NCBI GenBank assembly: GCA_022561775.1
Contig: JADFQO010000030.1
Coordinates: forward strand, 1-34,061
Source of the DNA: Myxococcales bacterium
Lineage (GTDB): Bacteria > Myxococcota_A > UBA9160 > SMWR01
Length of the DNA stretch: 34,061 bases
Direction: 5' to 3'
Each line of letters begins with the position of its first letter. Within the stretch, counting starts at the first letter, position 1. Positions 17,891 through 29,877 of this stretch are shown piece by piece. The notes under the pieces were generated by a model. That model was not told where the DNA came from. It made no database searches and saw nothing but the letters and a program-made list of their open reading frames with translations. The translations under genes and the position numbers were made by a program.

Positions 17891-18768
17891 GCCTTCCCCG
17901 CGTCTTCTTCGCCGAGCTTGTAGCGCTGATAACCGTTCACAGCGGTCTCGGCACGCACCTTGGCTCCAACGTCGCGCAGCAGGTCGCCGATCGTTCGATC
18001 CGGATCCTTGACGAACGTCTGCTCGACCAGACAGACCTCCGAAAGGTACTTGTTGATCCGACCCTCGACGATCTTCTCCACCACCCCTTCGGGTTTGCCG
18101 CTCTGGACGGCCTGATTGCGGTAGATCGTACGCTCCGATTCGATGAGGGCGGAGTCGACGCCCGACCGGTCCACCGCGAGCGGGCTCGGGTCGGCGGCCG
18201 CCACGTGCATGGCGAGATCCTTGGCGAGGCTTTCGAGTTCAGCGCCCGAACCCTCGGTGGCGAGCGTGACGACGACGCCGAGGTTGGCGCCCGCGTGAAC
18301 GTATCCACCCGCGACGCCCGAAGCTCCCGCGTCGAGGCGCGTCACGCGCTTGACGACGATGTTCTCACCCAATCGACTGATTGCGGCTGTCACCTTGTCG
18401 GCCACCGTCTCTCCATCGATCGACGTCTTGAGAAGCGAGTCCGGGCCGTCGATGCTCGCATCCTTCGCAACCGTTTCCGCCAGCTGTTGACCAAATTCGA
18501 CGAACAGATCCGTGCGCGCGACGAAATCCGTCTCGCAACCCACTTCGACCATCGCGGCGACGGAACCGTCGATCGCAATCGAAACGACCCCTTCGCTGGT
18601 CGCTCTCCCACCGCGCTTGCCCGCTTTGGCAAACCCGCGCTCGCGCAGCAACTCGATGGCCTTTTCGACGTCGCCGTCGGCGTCTCCGAGCGCTCGCTTG
18701 CAATCCATCATGCCCGCGCCGGTCTTGTCGCGCAGATCCTTGACCGACTTTGCTGAAATCGTACCCAC
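17887..18768 (-). CDS. tsf: Elongation factor Ts
   Basis: The guanine-nucleotide exchange factor for EF-Tu. The 293-aa protein opens with the UBA-like domain VKDLRDKTGAGMMDCKRAL. The conserved TDFVARTDLF follows and a typical dimerisation region completes it. The GTG at 18768 is chosen because GGGAG lies seven bases upstream and it matches the family start; the frame is open 31 codons further. It lies 113 bp after rpsB; that gap shows no gene. Confidence 0.96.
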   Translation of the reverse strand: MGTISAKSVKDLRDKTGAGMMDCKRALGDADGDVEKAIELLRERGFAKAGKRGGRATSEGVVSIAIDGSVAAMVEVGCETDFVARTDLFVEFGQQLAETVAKDASIDGPDSLLKTSIDGETVADKVTAAISRLGENIVVKRVTRLDAGASGVAGGYVHAGANLGVVVTLATEGSGAELESLAKDLAMHVAAADPSPLAVDRSGVDSALIESERTIYRNQAVQSGKPEGVVEKIVEGRINKYLSEVCLVEQTFVKDPDRTIGDLLRDVGAKVRAETAVNGYQRYKLGEEDAGKA

Positions 18769-18881
18769 CGAACGTCTCCCTGTTGTCTCCGCGCTCCGAA
18801 ACCCGATTCCCGTTCGAGCCGCACGCGGGTCGGACCCAGGCCGATCTCTGTCGGATCCCACCCACCCCGAATCGGCGCGCG

Positions 18882-19934
18882 TCAGGCACCGTCAGGGACT
18901 TCGAGTTGCGCAGCCTCTTCGGTCTTCTCGGGCTCAGCGGCGGCCGCATCCGCAACCACGGCTTCCCGCTCCACCTCTCGCTTGTCGGCGGCCATCGCCG
19001 CGGCTCGACCGCGCCGCGGCGGGTTCTTGATTTCGACCACCACACGGCCCGACCGGGTTTCGCTCTTCTCGCCCTTGGCCGGACGCTTCTCCTTCTCGGC
19101 CTCCTGGCTCTGGATGCGATCGTTGTGGATCACCTCGCCCTCCAGGCAGGCGTTCGCCATCTTGGAGCAGTAGAGCTGGATTGCGCGAATCGAGTCGTCG
19201 TTGCCCGGAATGACGAAGTCGATATCCAACGGGTCGCAATTCGAGTCGACTATCGAGACGATCGGGATCGACAGGCGACGCGCCTCCCTGACCGCGATCA
19301 ATTCGCAATTCACATCGAGGATGAACAGGACCTGTGGAAGGCGGGACATCCCCCGGATCCCGTCGAGGGACTTCCGGTATTTTTCGACCTGCCGATTCAT
19401 CCGGGCGAGATCCTTCTTCGAGAGTTCCGCCGACTTCTCCTCGTCTCCGAGAACTTCGAGCATGTCCTTGAAGCGCTCGATCGATTTCTTGACGGTCTTG
19501 AAGTTGGTCAGCATTCCGCCGAGCCAGCGATTGTTGACGAAGTACTGATTGGCGCGCTCGGCCTGGAGCTTGATCGGCTCCTGGGCCTGTCGCTTGGTGC
19601 CGACGAAGAGCACTTTGCCGCCTCCGGCGACGGTGTCCCGAACGAAATCGAGGCTTTCGCGGAATCGCGGCAGCGTCTGATCGAGGTCGATGATGTGGAC
19701 GCCATTGCGCTCTCCGAAGAGGTAGCGCTTCATTCGAGGATTCCAGCGATGGGTCTGGTGACCGAAGTGGACTCCGGCCTCCATCAATTCGCGCATCGTG
19801 ACTTGCGTATCGCCGGCCGCGCGAACCGCGGCGTCGGTTGCTTCGGCCGTTGCGGCGCGGGGTTCTGCGACCTTTGCGGGGGGGGCGCTTTCGGCTTCGG
19901 CGGAAGCCGGCGGCTCAGCCGTCAAATCGGCCAT
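18882..19934 (-). CDS. rpsB: 30S ribosomal protein S2 with extensions at both ends
   Basis: A ribosomal protein of the small-subunit body. The S2 core runs from TMRELMEAGVHFGHQTHRWN (about residue 46) to the CLEGEVIHNDR region (about 270). ERANQYFVNNRWLGGMLTNF and DSNCDPLDIDFVIPGNDD are intact. At 350 aa it is far longer than E. coli S2 (241). About 45 Ala/Glu/Pro-rich residues precede the core and about 75 charged, Ala-rich residues follow. GGAG six bases before the ATG at 19934 supports the long start; the ATG at the core (19796) has no ribosome site I can see. It is the first gene of the operon. Confidence 0.95.
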   Translation of the reverse strand: MADLTAEPPASAEAESAPPAKVAEPRAATAEATDAAVRAAGDTQVTMRELMEAGVHFGHQTHRWNPRMKRYLFGERNGVHIIDLDQTLPRFRESLDFVRDTVAGGGKVLFVGTKRQAQEPIKLQAERANQYFVNNRWLGGMLTNFKTVKKSIERFKDMLEVLGDEEKSAELSKKDLARMNRQVEKYRKSLDGIRGMSRLPQVLFILDVNCELIAVREARRLSIPIVSIVDSNCDPLDIDFVIPGNDDSIRAIQLYCSKMANACLEGEVIHNDRIQSQEAEKEKRPAKGEKSETRSGRVVVEIKNPPRRGRAAAMAADKREVEREAVVADAAAAEPEKTEEAAQLEVPDGA

Positions 19935-19986
19935 GCTTCTCTCCTTCGCGGTTGTGCGTCCGCCCCAGTCCGTCGTTCCCCAACCG

Positions 19987-20021
19987 CTGACCGCCGACAG
20001 AACTCTGTCCGCAATTGTCAG
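19987..20021 (-). promoter_or_regulatory. Hairpin in the rpsB leader
   Basis: An outer stem CTGAC/GTCAG encloses an inner stem GACAG/CTGTC with a four-base loop (19996-20009 is nearly palindromic). It lies about 50 bp before the rpsB start, where S2 autoregulation or an operator could act. No good promoter was found in the 173-bp gap. The role is a guess. Confidence 0.25.
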
Positions 20022-20107
20022 GGCACCGCAGGGGCAGACCTGGAACGTGTGATTTGTCCAAGGGTTAGCAGAGTCCGCAGACTCCGGCTATCCCACCAAC
20101 CCCTCCC

Positions 20108-21307
20108 TCAAGTCGTGTATTCAGCGTTGATCTTCACGTAGTCGATACCCAGGTCGCAGGTCCAGACGTGCGCGGTGGACCGGCCGGCTCCGAGGTCGAT
20201 GGCCACCTCCACTTCGGGCGCCTGGAGCTTCCTGGCGGCCCTCCTGCGCGCCGCGGGCCCCGCAGAGGCGCCGGCTCGAAAGACCGTCACCCCGCCGAGC
20301 CGCACCACCGCGCGGTCGAGTTTCAACCGAACCCGGGCGGCGCCGACCGTTTGCAGGATTCGTCCCCAATTGGCGTCGCCACCGAAGAGCGCGGTCTTCA
20401 CGAGCAGCGAGTTGGCAATTCGGCGGGCTGCGCGCTCCGCGTCGGCGCCGCTTGCAGCGCCTGCGACGCGGACCGTTACGAGTTTCGTGGCGCCCTCTCC
20501 GTCCCGCGCGATGTCGCGCGTCAACGCGATGGCAACCCTCCCGGTCGCAGCTGCGAACGCCGCGGCACCGGGGCTGCGAGGGCCGCGCAATTCGCGATTG
20601 CGTGCGACGCCGTTGGCGAAAAGCAGGGCCATGTCACTCGTCGATGTCTCTCCGTCGACGCTCACACGGTTGAAACCAGCGTTCGTTGCGTCGCGCAGTA
20701 CGCGGCCCAAAAAGGGAACCGCAACCGCCGCGTCGGTCATGAGAAAGGCGAGCATCGTCGCCATATTCGGTTCGATCATTCCCGACCCCTTGGCGATCCC
20801 GACCACCGTCACCTCACGGCCGTCCACATCCGCGGTCGCCACGGCGGTCTTCGCAAAGGTGTCGGTGGTCCGGATGGCTTCGGCCGCGTCCCGCAGACCC
20901 GACTCCTCCAAACCGTTGGCCGCGGCGCGAATGCCGCGCCGAATGCGAGGCATCGGCAAACGCGCACCGATCACACCCGTCGACGCGACGAGCACCTGCC
21001 CCGCCGGAACGCCGATCGCCGTTGCGGCGCACTGCGCCATCTCGGCCGCATCGCGCAGGCCCTGTGCGCCCATCGCGACGTTCGCCACCCCGCTGTTGAT
21101 GACGACGGCGCGCGCGCAACCCGCTCGGACGCGGTCGCGCGAGAGCTGGACGGGAGCGCCGATGACGCTGGATTGCGTGAATACGCCCACCACGCGAGCC
21201 GGGGCGTCGCTCGCGATCAGGGCGAGGTCGAGCCCGGCCTCCTTGACGCCGCAGTGGACCCCTGCAGCCTTGAAGCCGGGAACGCGAACTGGGGCGCTGG
21301 ACTTCAC
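20108..21307 (-). CDS. argJ: Bifunctional ornithine acetyltransferase/N-acetylglutamate synthase
   Basis: It recycles the acetyl group from N-acetylornithine to glutamate in arginine synthesis. The precursor self-cleaves before the nucleophile Thr in NMATMLAFLMTDA. VPGFKAAGVHCGVK and FGGDANWGRI are typical, and the chain ends YVKINAEYTT as in the family. The start is unclear: the GTG at 21307 fits the family but has no ribosome site. The frame continues up into secA, with a GTG at 21340 and a CTG overlapping the secA stop that has GGAG four bases before it. It lies directly after secA and is probably co-transcribed and coupled. Confidence 0.93.
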   Translation of the reverse strand: MKSSAPVRVPGFKAAGVHCGVKEAGLDLALIASDAPARVVGVFTQSSVIGAPVQLSRDRVRAGCARAVVINSGVANVAMGAQGLRDAAEMAQCAATAIGVPAGQVLVASTGVIGARLPMPRIRRGIRAAANGLEESGLRDAAEAIRTTDTFAKTAVATADVDGREVTVVGIAKGSGMIEPNMATMLAFLMTDAAVAVPFLGRVLRDATNAGFNRVSVDGETSTSDMALLFANGVARNRELRGPRSPGAAAFAAATGRVAIALTRDIARDGEGATKLVTVRVAGAASGADAERAARRIANSLLVKTALFGGDANWGRILQTVGAARVRLKLDRAVVRLGGVTVFRAGASAGPAARRRAARKLQAPEVEVAIDLGAGRSTAHVWTCDLGIDYVKINAEYTT

Positions 21308-21321
21308 GTCGAATCGCGCAA

Positions 21322-24075
<2,754 letters not shown>

Positions 24076-24115
24076 TTGAGGCGCGCAATCTCCCGGGGGT
24101 AATTCGTGCGGAATC

Positions 24116-24144
24116 AGTGTACGAAAGCACCGCTCACGAGCCAA
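24116..24144 (-). promoter_or_regulatory. Putative promoter for secA-argJ
   Basis: On the minus strand TTGGCT (24139-24144) is followed by 17 bases and TACACT (24116-24121), each four of six to consensus. It stands about 40 bp before the secA ATG. The rest of the 273-bp gap (24145-24348) holds no feature beyond a weak small open frame on the plus strand. Confidence 0.5.
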
Positions 24145-24348
24145 GAAGGTCGCTACCGCGCGATTCGCGTCAAGGGGTTAGGGGAGCTTCACTAGCCGGG
24201 GCCCAGTTGGCCGGATCGAGTTTGGAGCGAGTAGCCCTTCCCCCCAGCTCCCCAGAGCGGAGGTCATGCTGATCGTCGAATTCATCTATGGGATTGCTGC
24301 CCGTGTGGACCTCTTGCGTCCCGGTCCCTCGGGAATGGGATCGCGCTC

Positions 24349-25323
24349 CTAATCGAAGATGTAGTCGAGAGGATTGACCGCCTTGCCCTTTACTTCGACC
24401 ACGTAGTGCAGGTGGGGACCCGTGCTGCGACCGGTGTTGCCCAATGTCGCAATTCGCTGACCGCGCTGGACGGTTTCACCGGTCTTGACGTAGAGATCAT
24501 CACCGTGACCGTATTGGGTCCGCACCCCGTATCCGTGGTCGATGATGATGCTCTTGCCGAGCGGTCCGCGATTGCCGGAGAACACCACCTTGCCCTGGGC
24601 CGGTGCGACGACGTCCGTCCCGCGTTCGCCCGCGATGTCGATCCCGGCGTGGAATTGCTTCTGGTTCGTAAAGGGCGAGATGCGCGTGCCGAACCGCGAG
24701 GTCAGCCAGCCCTTGGTGGGCCAGATGGCGGGCGTCGAGGCCAAGTGCGCGCGCTTGCTTTCGAGTCGATCGACGAGCTCCCCGAGCGAGTGCTCCTGAA
24801 AACTGGCCAGCTCTCCGAGCTGCTCCGCGCCGCGCCGCCACGCCACGATCAGAGGCTCATCGGAGCCGACCTCGATCCGCGATTGTCGTTCGGAAGCCGC
24901 ATCCGGCAGCGGGGCCTCCACCGGCACTGAGGCTCCGGAGCCGCCCAGCTGCGGTTCGGGTTCTGGCGAATCGACACCGACCTCGGACACCTCTTCGCCG
25001 CCGGTCGCCGCAGATCCGGGCAGGTTCGCGATGATGCGCACCTTGCGCTCGAATTCACCGATGTTGGCAAGCGTCGAGCGAACGCCATTGAGCGTCGCAT
25101 CAAAGCTTTCGATCTCACCCCGCTGTCGGGCGACCTCGACGCGCAGCCGGCCGAGCTCGGAGTAAGCGATCCGCACGCGAATGTAGTCGCCGAGGCACAC
25201 GGTCAGCAGCAGCGCTCCGACACCCGCGCACCAGGCCAGCCGTCGAACGAAGTCCTTGCGGATCTCGAAACGTCGAACCGGCGCGGTCTCCTCCGCCACC
25301 ACGATGATCGAATAACTATCCAT
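24349..25323 (-). CDS. M23-family peptidoglycan peptidase, membrane-anchored
   Basis: A 324-aa protein with a cytoplasmic N-terminus of about 30 residues and one membrane segment (WCAGVGALLLTVCLG). A coiled-coil-like stretch covers about residues 55-95, followed by an acidic, Pro-rich linker. The C-terminal LytM/M23 domain starts with TSRFGTRISPFTNQKQFHAG. The zinc ligands are visible in HAGIDIAG and HLHYVVEVKG, so it should be an active endopeptidase rather than an EnvC-type activator. GAGGGGA precedes the ATG. The FHA gene lies 24 bp upstream, suggesting co-expression and phospho-dependent control of wall remodelling, which is inference. Confidence 0.9.
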   Translation of the reverse strand: MDSYSIIVVAEETAPVRRFEIRKDFVRRLAWCAGVGALLLTVCLGDYIRVRIAYSELGRLRVEVARQRGEIESFDATLNGVRSTLANIGEFERKVRIIANLPGSAATGGEEVSEVGVDSPEPEPQLGGSGASVPVEAPLPDAASERQSRIEVGSDEPLIVAWRRGAEQLGELASFQEHSLGELVDRLESKRAHLASTPAIWPTKGWLTSRFGTRISPFTNQKQFHAGIDIAGERGTDVVAPAQGKVVFSGNRGPLGKSIIIDHGYGVRTQYGHGDDLYVKTGETVQRGQRIATLGNTGRSTGPHLHYVVEVKGKAVNPLDYIFD

Positions 25324-25347
25324 TCTTCCCCTCTCGCCCGGTCACTT

Positions 25348-25758
25348 TCAACGCTCGCTGGGCAGCGTTACCCGCAGGCGCAATTTGCCGAGCTGGATCT
25401 CATCCCCACTGTTGAGCAGTGCCCGAGGCCTCCGCTTGCCATTGACGGACGTTCCATTGGTGCTGCCGAGGTCCTCCACGAAGAACGTCCCACCGTCGAA
25501 ACCAATGGCCGCGTGAGCCCGCGAAATCGTCGGCTCGGTGATCAGCAGGTCCGCGCCGCGCCCCCGCCCAACCACCATCCAATCGCGGTCCACCGGAAGC
25601 TCGAGCCCCTCAAAAAATCCCTGCATGACCCGGACCGAAGCCCCCGAAGGGACCGACCCGGCGAGTTCTCGTTGCTCCACCACAGCGGCTACTCCGCCCT
25701 CCTGAACCTCGACACGACCTCGGCCTAAATGGGTGACCGGGCACACAATCGAATCCAT
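25348..25758 (-). CDS. FHA-domain protein
   Basis: A 136-aa protein that is mostly one forkhead-associated domain, a phosphothreonine-binding module. The signature is complete: VVGRGRGADLLI, ISRAHAAI, then EDLGSTNGTSVNG and the final strand DEIQLGKLRLRV. The first 45 residues are not recognised, and an internal ATG at residue 45 (25626) could be the true start since no clear ribosome site precedes 25758. No kinase or phosphatase gene is in the window. It sits directly upstream of the M23 peptidase on the same strand. Confidence 0.85.
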   Translation of the reverse strand: MDSIVCPVTHLGRGRVEVQEGGVAAVVEQRELAGSVPSGASVRVMQGFFEGLELPVDRDWMVVGRGRGADLLITEPTISRAHAAIGFDGGTFFVEDLGSTNGTSVNGKRRPRALLNSGDEIQLGKLRLRVTLPSER

Positions 25759-25873
25759 GGACCAGGTTCCCCAACATGCTGATCGGAGGTTTTCGCGGCC
25801 GGCTTGACCCCCCCGGGGCGTGCGAGCCGCGATCCGGGGCGCCGAGGCGCCGGAGCGAACGTCTGGTGGGTGT

Positions 25874-27574
25874 CTAGAGCGCGGAGCGTGCGCGAATCAG
25901 TTCGCGGGCGTGGCGCCGGGTGGATTCCCGGACCTGTGCGCCCCCTGCCATGCGCGCGATTTCCTCGACGCGCTCGGCGCCCTCCACGCGCAGCAGGCGC
26001 GCCGATGGGCGCCCTCGCACCTCGCGCTTCTCGACCCGGAAATGAGCGCTCGCGTAGGCGGCGATCTGCGGAAGATGGGTGATGCAGAGAACCTGATGCC
26101 TTCCCGCGAGTTCAGCCAGGCAGCGGCCCACCCGGTCGGCGCTGCGGCCGCCAATTCCGGCGTCGACTTCGTCGAAGACCAGCACCATTCCCGCGTCGGC
26201 CTCTCGGAGCGCGGATTTGATCGCGAGAAAGGTGCGTGAGAGCTCGCCACCCGACGCCACCCGGCGCAGTGGAAGCAGCTCTCCGCCCGCGCCGGCCGAA
26301 AACCGGAACTCGGGCGTTTCGAAACCACCCGGTCCGCAGGGCGCTCGGTCGGGTGCGGCCGCCGGCTCCAGTGCCAGCTCGAAGCGCGCCTGGGGCATCG
26401 CCAGCTCCCGCAGCGCGGATTCAACCGCAGCACCGAGGCGACGGCCGGCCTTCCGTCGTCCCTGCGACAGCCGCTTCGCGTCGGTCTCGAGTTGCGCCAC
26501 CTGCCGCGCCCGCAGCTCTCCAATCGACTGCGCGCGCTCGCTCGCGCCCTCGAGTCGCTCGAGCTCGGCGACGGCGGCGCTTCGAAAGCGGAGGATCTCT
26601 TCGATCGACCCTCCATATTTGCGCTGCAGGGTTTCGATCTGGGCGAGCCGCTCGTCGAGCGCCGCGAGGCGCGCGGGGTCCGCCTCGATGCCCGCCCCGT
26701 AGCGTTCGATTTCCGTCGCGGTGTCCCGCAGTTCTTCCCGGGTCACGCGCAATCCGGCGAGCAGCGGCGCGAGTTGGGGGTCGAGGGCCTCGATGCCCTC
26801 CAACCGCCGGATCGCCTCGTCCACGAGATCCGCAGCATTGGAAATCTCAGAGCCTCCGAAATCGCCCGCCAAGAGCGCCAGCACTGCGGAAGCCTCTTCG
26901 CGCAAGCGCTCCGCATGGGCGAGACGCGAACGCTCAGCGCGCAGCGCCTCGATCTCAGCGGCGTCGAGTTGCGCGTCGTTGATTTCGCCGACCTGGAAGG
27001 ACAGGAAATCCCGCCGCCTCTCGCGTTCCATCTCCGCAGCACGAAATTCGGCGAGCTCGTCATCCAGTGCGCGCAGCTTCGCGTATCGCTCGGCGACGGC
27101 GCCACGCAGCGGCAGGAGCCCCGCAGCGGTATCGAGCAGCCGACCGTGAAACTCCGTCCGCAACAGCGACTGCGAATCGTGTTGGCTCGAGATTTCGATG
27201 CGCCCCGAAAACAATTCTGCGAGCACCGCAACCGGTATCAGCTGCCCGGCCACGCGCACGCGGCTGCGGCCGCCACGCTGGACGGTGCGCTGGACAACGA
27301 GTTCGTGTTCGTCTGCGACGAGGCCGAGCGCCTCCAGGCGCGACTCGAGGTCCGGCAGGTGGTCGGTGCGGAAGACCGCCTCGACGACCGCTTTGTCGCA
27401 GCCTTCGCGAACCACCTGAGGGGACGCCCGCGAACCCGCCAACAGCGACAGGGCACCCAGTACGATCGACTTGCCAGCTCCGGTCTCTCCTGTGAGCACG
27501 TTGAGGCCCGCGCTGAACTCGATCTCCTCGTTCTCGACGATCGCGAGATTCTCGATCCGCAGCGTCTCGATCAA
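25874..27574 (-). CDS. recN: DNA repair protein RecN
   Basis: An SMC-like ATPase that acts on double-strand breaks. The 566-aa protein has LRIENLAIVENEEIEF and Walker A LTGETGAGKSIVLGAL near the start. Two long helical coiled-coil halves (about residues 160-350) come next. The ABC signature LRRVASGGELSR and Walker B VLVFDEVDAGIGG complete the head. The start is TTG at 27574, overlapping the nadK stop (TTGA); no ATG fits. nadK-recN is a common pairing. After the stop a GGCGCC-TC-GGCGCC inverted repeat occurs without a T-run. Confidence 0.96.
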   Translation of the reverse strand: MIETLRIENLAIVENEEIEFSAGLNVLTGETGAGKSIVLGALSLLAGSRASPQVVREGCDKAVVEAVFRTDHLPDLESRLEALGLVADEHELVVQRTVQRGGRSRVRVAGQLIPVAVLAELFSGRIEISSQHDSQSLLRTEFHGRLLDTAAGLLPLRGAVAERYAKLRALDDELAEFRAAEMERERRRDFLSFQVGEINDAQLDAAEIEALRAERSRLAHAERLREEASAVLALLAGDFGGSEISNAADLVDEAIRRLEGIEALDPQLAPLLAGLRVTREELRDTATEIERYGAGIEADPARLAALDERLAQIETLQRKYGGSIEEILRFRSAAVAELERLEGASERAQSIGELRARQVAQLETDAKRLSQGRRKAGRRLGAAVESALRELAMPQARFELALEPAAAPDRAPCGPGGFETPEFRFSAGAGGELLPLRRVASGGELSRTFLAIKSALREADAGMVLVFDEVDAGIGGRSADRVGRCLAELAGRHQVLCITHLPQIAAYASAHFRVEKREVRGRPSARLLRVEGAERVEEIARMAGGAQVRESTRRHARELIRARSAL

Positions 27575-28431
27575 CGCGTGCCCCAGCGCAACTTGTTCCG
27601 CATCACCTCGAAGCGATTTCGATCCGCGGGAACGAGCATCTGCAACGGCCGCTTGGAGGCACACACGGTGACCCGATCTCCCTCCTGGAGCTCGCAGCCC
27701 ACCTGACCATCGACGGTGAGGTGCACCTCGCCTCCACGCATATCGAGCACGTTGATCGCCAGCCGGCACGCCTTTGGCAACACGATTGGGCGCTGGGTGA
27801 GCGCATGGGGGCAGATCGGTGTCAGCACAATCGCACCAATGCCGGGCAACAAGAGCGGCCCCCCCGCCGAGAGCGAATAAGCCGACGAGCCCGTCGGCGT
27901 CGCAGCGATCACCCCGTCTCCGTGGTAGGTGGTGACTTCGACGTCGTCCGCCCAAGTCTGCAGGTCGATCATCCGGGACAGCGCGGTCCTGGCGATGACC
28001 GCGTCGTTGAGCGCCAGGTAATGGCCGATTTCGCGGCCGTCGCGCTCCGCGTGAACATCGAGCCGCATGCGGGTTTCGGTTCGAAGATGGCCTGTGAGCA
28101 CCTGTTCCAACGTCGGGAAGAGTTCGTCGAGCGAAATTTCGGCCAGATAACCGAGCGTCCCGAGATTCACGCCGAGAATGGGAACGGCGCGTCCACCGAT
28201 CGCACGCGCGACGGCGAGCAGCGTGCCGTCACCCCCGAGGACGATCATCAGATCGACCTGGCCGGCGAGTTCGCTGCGCGGCATCCCAGGCAGACCCGAT
28301 GCCTTCGAGGCTTCGGGCCCCAGCAGCAATTCGACGCCGCGCTCCTGCAGCCATTTCGCGAGCTCCCGCAACAGCGCTCCGAGTCGAAGCTGGTCGGATT
28401 TGAGCGATATACCAATCTTTCGGATGGCCAT
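27571..28431 (-). CDS. nadK: NAD kinase
   Basis: It phosphorylates NAD to NADP. The 286-aa protein has the GGDGTLL motif with the catalytic Asp (MIVLGGDGTLLAVARA), LGVNLGTLGYLAE, ALNDAVIAR and TPTGSSAYSLSAGGPLL. The ATG at 28431 begins AIRKIGISLK, the usual family start; a GTG two codons up is possible and GAGAG lies just before both. It is divergent from rarA across 54 bp and coupled to recN downstream. Confidence 0.96.
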   Translation of the reverse strand: MAIRKIGISLKSDQLRLGALLRELAKWLQERGVELLLGPEASKASGLPGMPRSELAGQVDLMIVLGGDGTLLAVARAIGGRAVPILGVNLGTLGYLAEISLDELFPTLEQVLTGHLRTETRMRLDVHAERDGREIGHYLALNDAVIARTALSRMIDLQTWADDVEVTTYHGDGVIAATPTGSSAYSLSAGGPLLLPGIGAIVLTPICPHALTQRPIVLPKACRLAINVLDMRGGEVHLTVDGQVGCELQEGDRVTVCASKRPLQMLVPADRNRFEVMRNKLRWGTR

Positions 28432-28485
28432 GGACACTCTCTGCGGGGATGCCCGGGAACTATCCCACGTTGCTAGCATCCTCGC

Positions 28486-29862
28486 ATGTCCTCCGAAGAT
28501 TCTCTGAATCTTTTCCCCACAGAGCCCTTCCGTTCGGATGTCGCCCCGCTGGACGCACACGCCCCGCTCGCGGAGCGCATGAGGCCCCAGAGCCTCGACG
28601 AAGTGCTCGGGCAAGATCACCTGCTCGGCGACGGTGCCGCGCTGCGATCTCTCGCGGAGGCGAGCACCCTCCCCTCGCTGATTCTCTGGGGGCCGCCGGG
28701 TTGCGGCAAGACGACACTTGCGCGACTGCTCGCCGTCCATTCCGGCGCTCACTTCGAGCCGCTCTCGGCCGTCATGGCCGGCGTCAAGGAGATTCGCAAC
28801 ATCGTGCAGCGCGCGCGCCGAATCGAGCGGCGCACGGTGCTCTTTCTCGACGAGTTGCACCGCTTGAATCGCGCGCAGCAGGACTCCCTGCTCCCGCACG
28901 TAGAATCCGGCACGGTGACACTGATCGGCGCTACCACCGAGAATCCCTCGTTCGAGATCAACGCACCCTTGCTCTCGCGCTGCCGGGTCTTCACGCTGTC
29001 GCGCCTGGACGGCGGCGCCCTCGAGTCGCTCATCCGCCGCGCGGCGCTCGACGAAACCCGCGGGCTCGGCAAACTCGGCGTCACGCTAGAAGACGACGTC
29101 GTGGCGGCGATCGCCCACGCCGCCGATGGCGATGCGCGCCGCGCGCTCGGATTGCTGGAAGCCGCCACGGTGGTCCACCTCCGCACCGCCCAACGCGGCG
29201 CGGCGCTCTCGCTCGGGACCATTGAAGAGGCCGCGGGCCAGCGTCTGTTGCTCCACGACCGGGATCGAGAGGAGCACTACAACGTCGTCTCCGCGCTGAT
29301 CAAGAGCCTGCGCGCGAGCGATCCGGACGCGGCCCTCTACTACGCGGCGCGCATGCTCGTCGCGGGGGAGGATCCGCTCTTCGTCGCGCGGCGGTTGGTC
29401 ATTTTTGCATCCGAGGATATCGGCAACGCGGACCCCCAAGCGCTGGGAGTCGCAACCTCGGCGTATTGGGCCGTCGAGCGGATCGGCATGCCTGAGGGTC
29501 GCATCCCGCTCGGGCAAGCGGTGACCTTCCTCGCCTGCGCACCCAAGAGCAACGCATCCTACCTCGGAATCAACCGCGCAATCGACGCGGTACGCAAGCA
29601 CGGATCGCTTCCGGTCCCGCTCCATCTGCGCAATGCCCCAACCGCACTCATGAAGGGGATGGGGTATGGCAGCGGCTACACGTACCCCCACGAGACTCCA
29701 GGGCAACTCGTGGTCGCGCGGAATCTGCCGGACGAACTCGGGCAGCCGGCCTTCTACGAGCCCAGCCGCGAAGGCGCAGAGTCTGAAATCGCCCGCCGCC
29801 TGGCCGATTGGCGGCAACAGCGCAAGAGCGGAAATTTGTCTGGCGAAAAAAGCGAACCGTGA
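28486..29862 (+). CDS. rarA: Replication-associated recombination protein RarA/MgsA (AAA+ ATPase)
   Basis: A clamp-loader-like AAA+ ATPase acting at stalled replication forks. The 458-aa protein has LAERMRPQSLDEVLGQDHLL and Walker A LWGPPGCGKTTLARL. Walker B VLFLDELHRLN and sensor 1 LIGATTENPSFEIN follow. The C-terminal MgsA domain is marked by ASEDIGNADPQAL and KGMGYGSGYTYPHE. It is the first plus-strand gene after a long run of minus-strand genes, and it is convergent with the yqeC-like gene 15 bp away. Confidence 0.96.
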   Translation: MSSEDSLNLFPTEPFRSDVAPLDAHAPLAERMRPQSLDEVLGQDHLLGDGAALRSLAEASTLPSLILWGPPGCGKTTLARLLAVHSGAHFEPLSAVMAGVKEIRNIVQRARRIERRTVLFLDELHRLNRAQQDSLLPHVESGTVTLIGATTENPSFEINAPLLSRCRVFTLSRLDGGALESLIRRAALDETRGLGKLGVTLEDDVVAAIAHAADGDARRALGLLEAATVVHLRTAQRGAALSLGTIEEAAGQRLLLHDRDREEHYNVVSALIKSLRASDPDAALYYAARMLVAGEDPLFVARRLVIFASEDIGNADPQALGVATSAYWAVERIGMPEGRIPLGQAVTFLACAPKSNASYLGINRAIDAVRKHGSLPVPLHLRNAPTALMKGMGYGSGYTYPHETPGQLVVARNLPDELGQPAFYEPSREGAESEIARRLADWRQQRKSGNLSGEKSEP

Positions 29863-29877
29863 CGCCACGCCGAACGA

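Noticed and set aside
25818..25845. Terminator after recN
   Set aside because: GGCGCC inverted repeats occur but the loop is two bases and no T-run follows.
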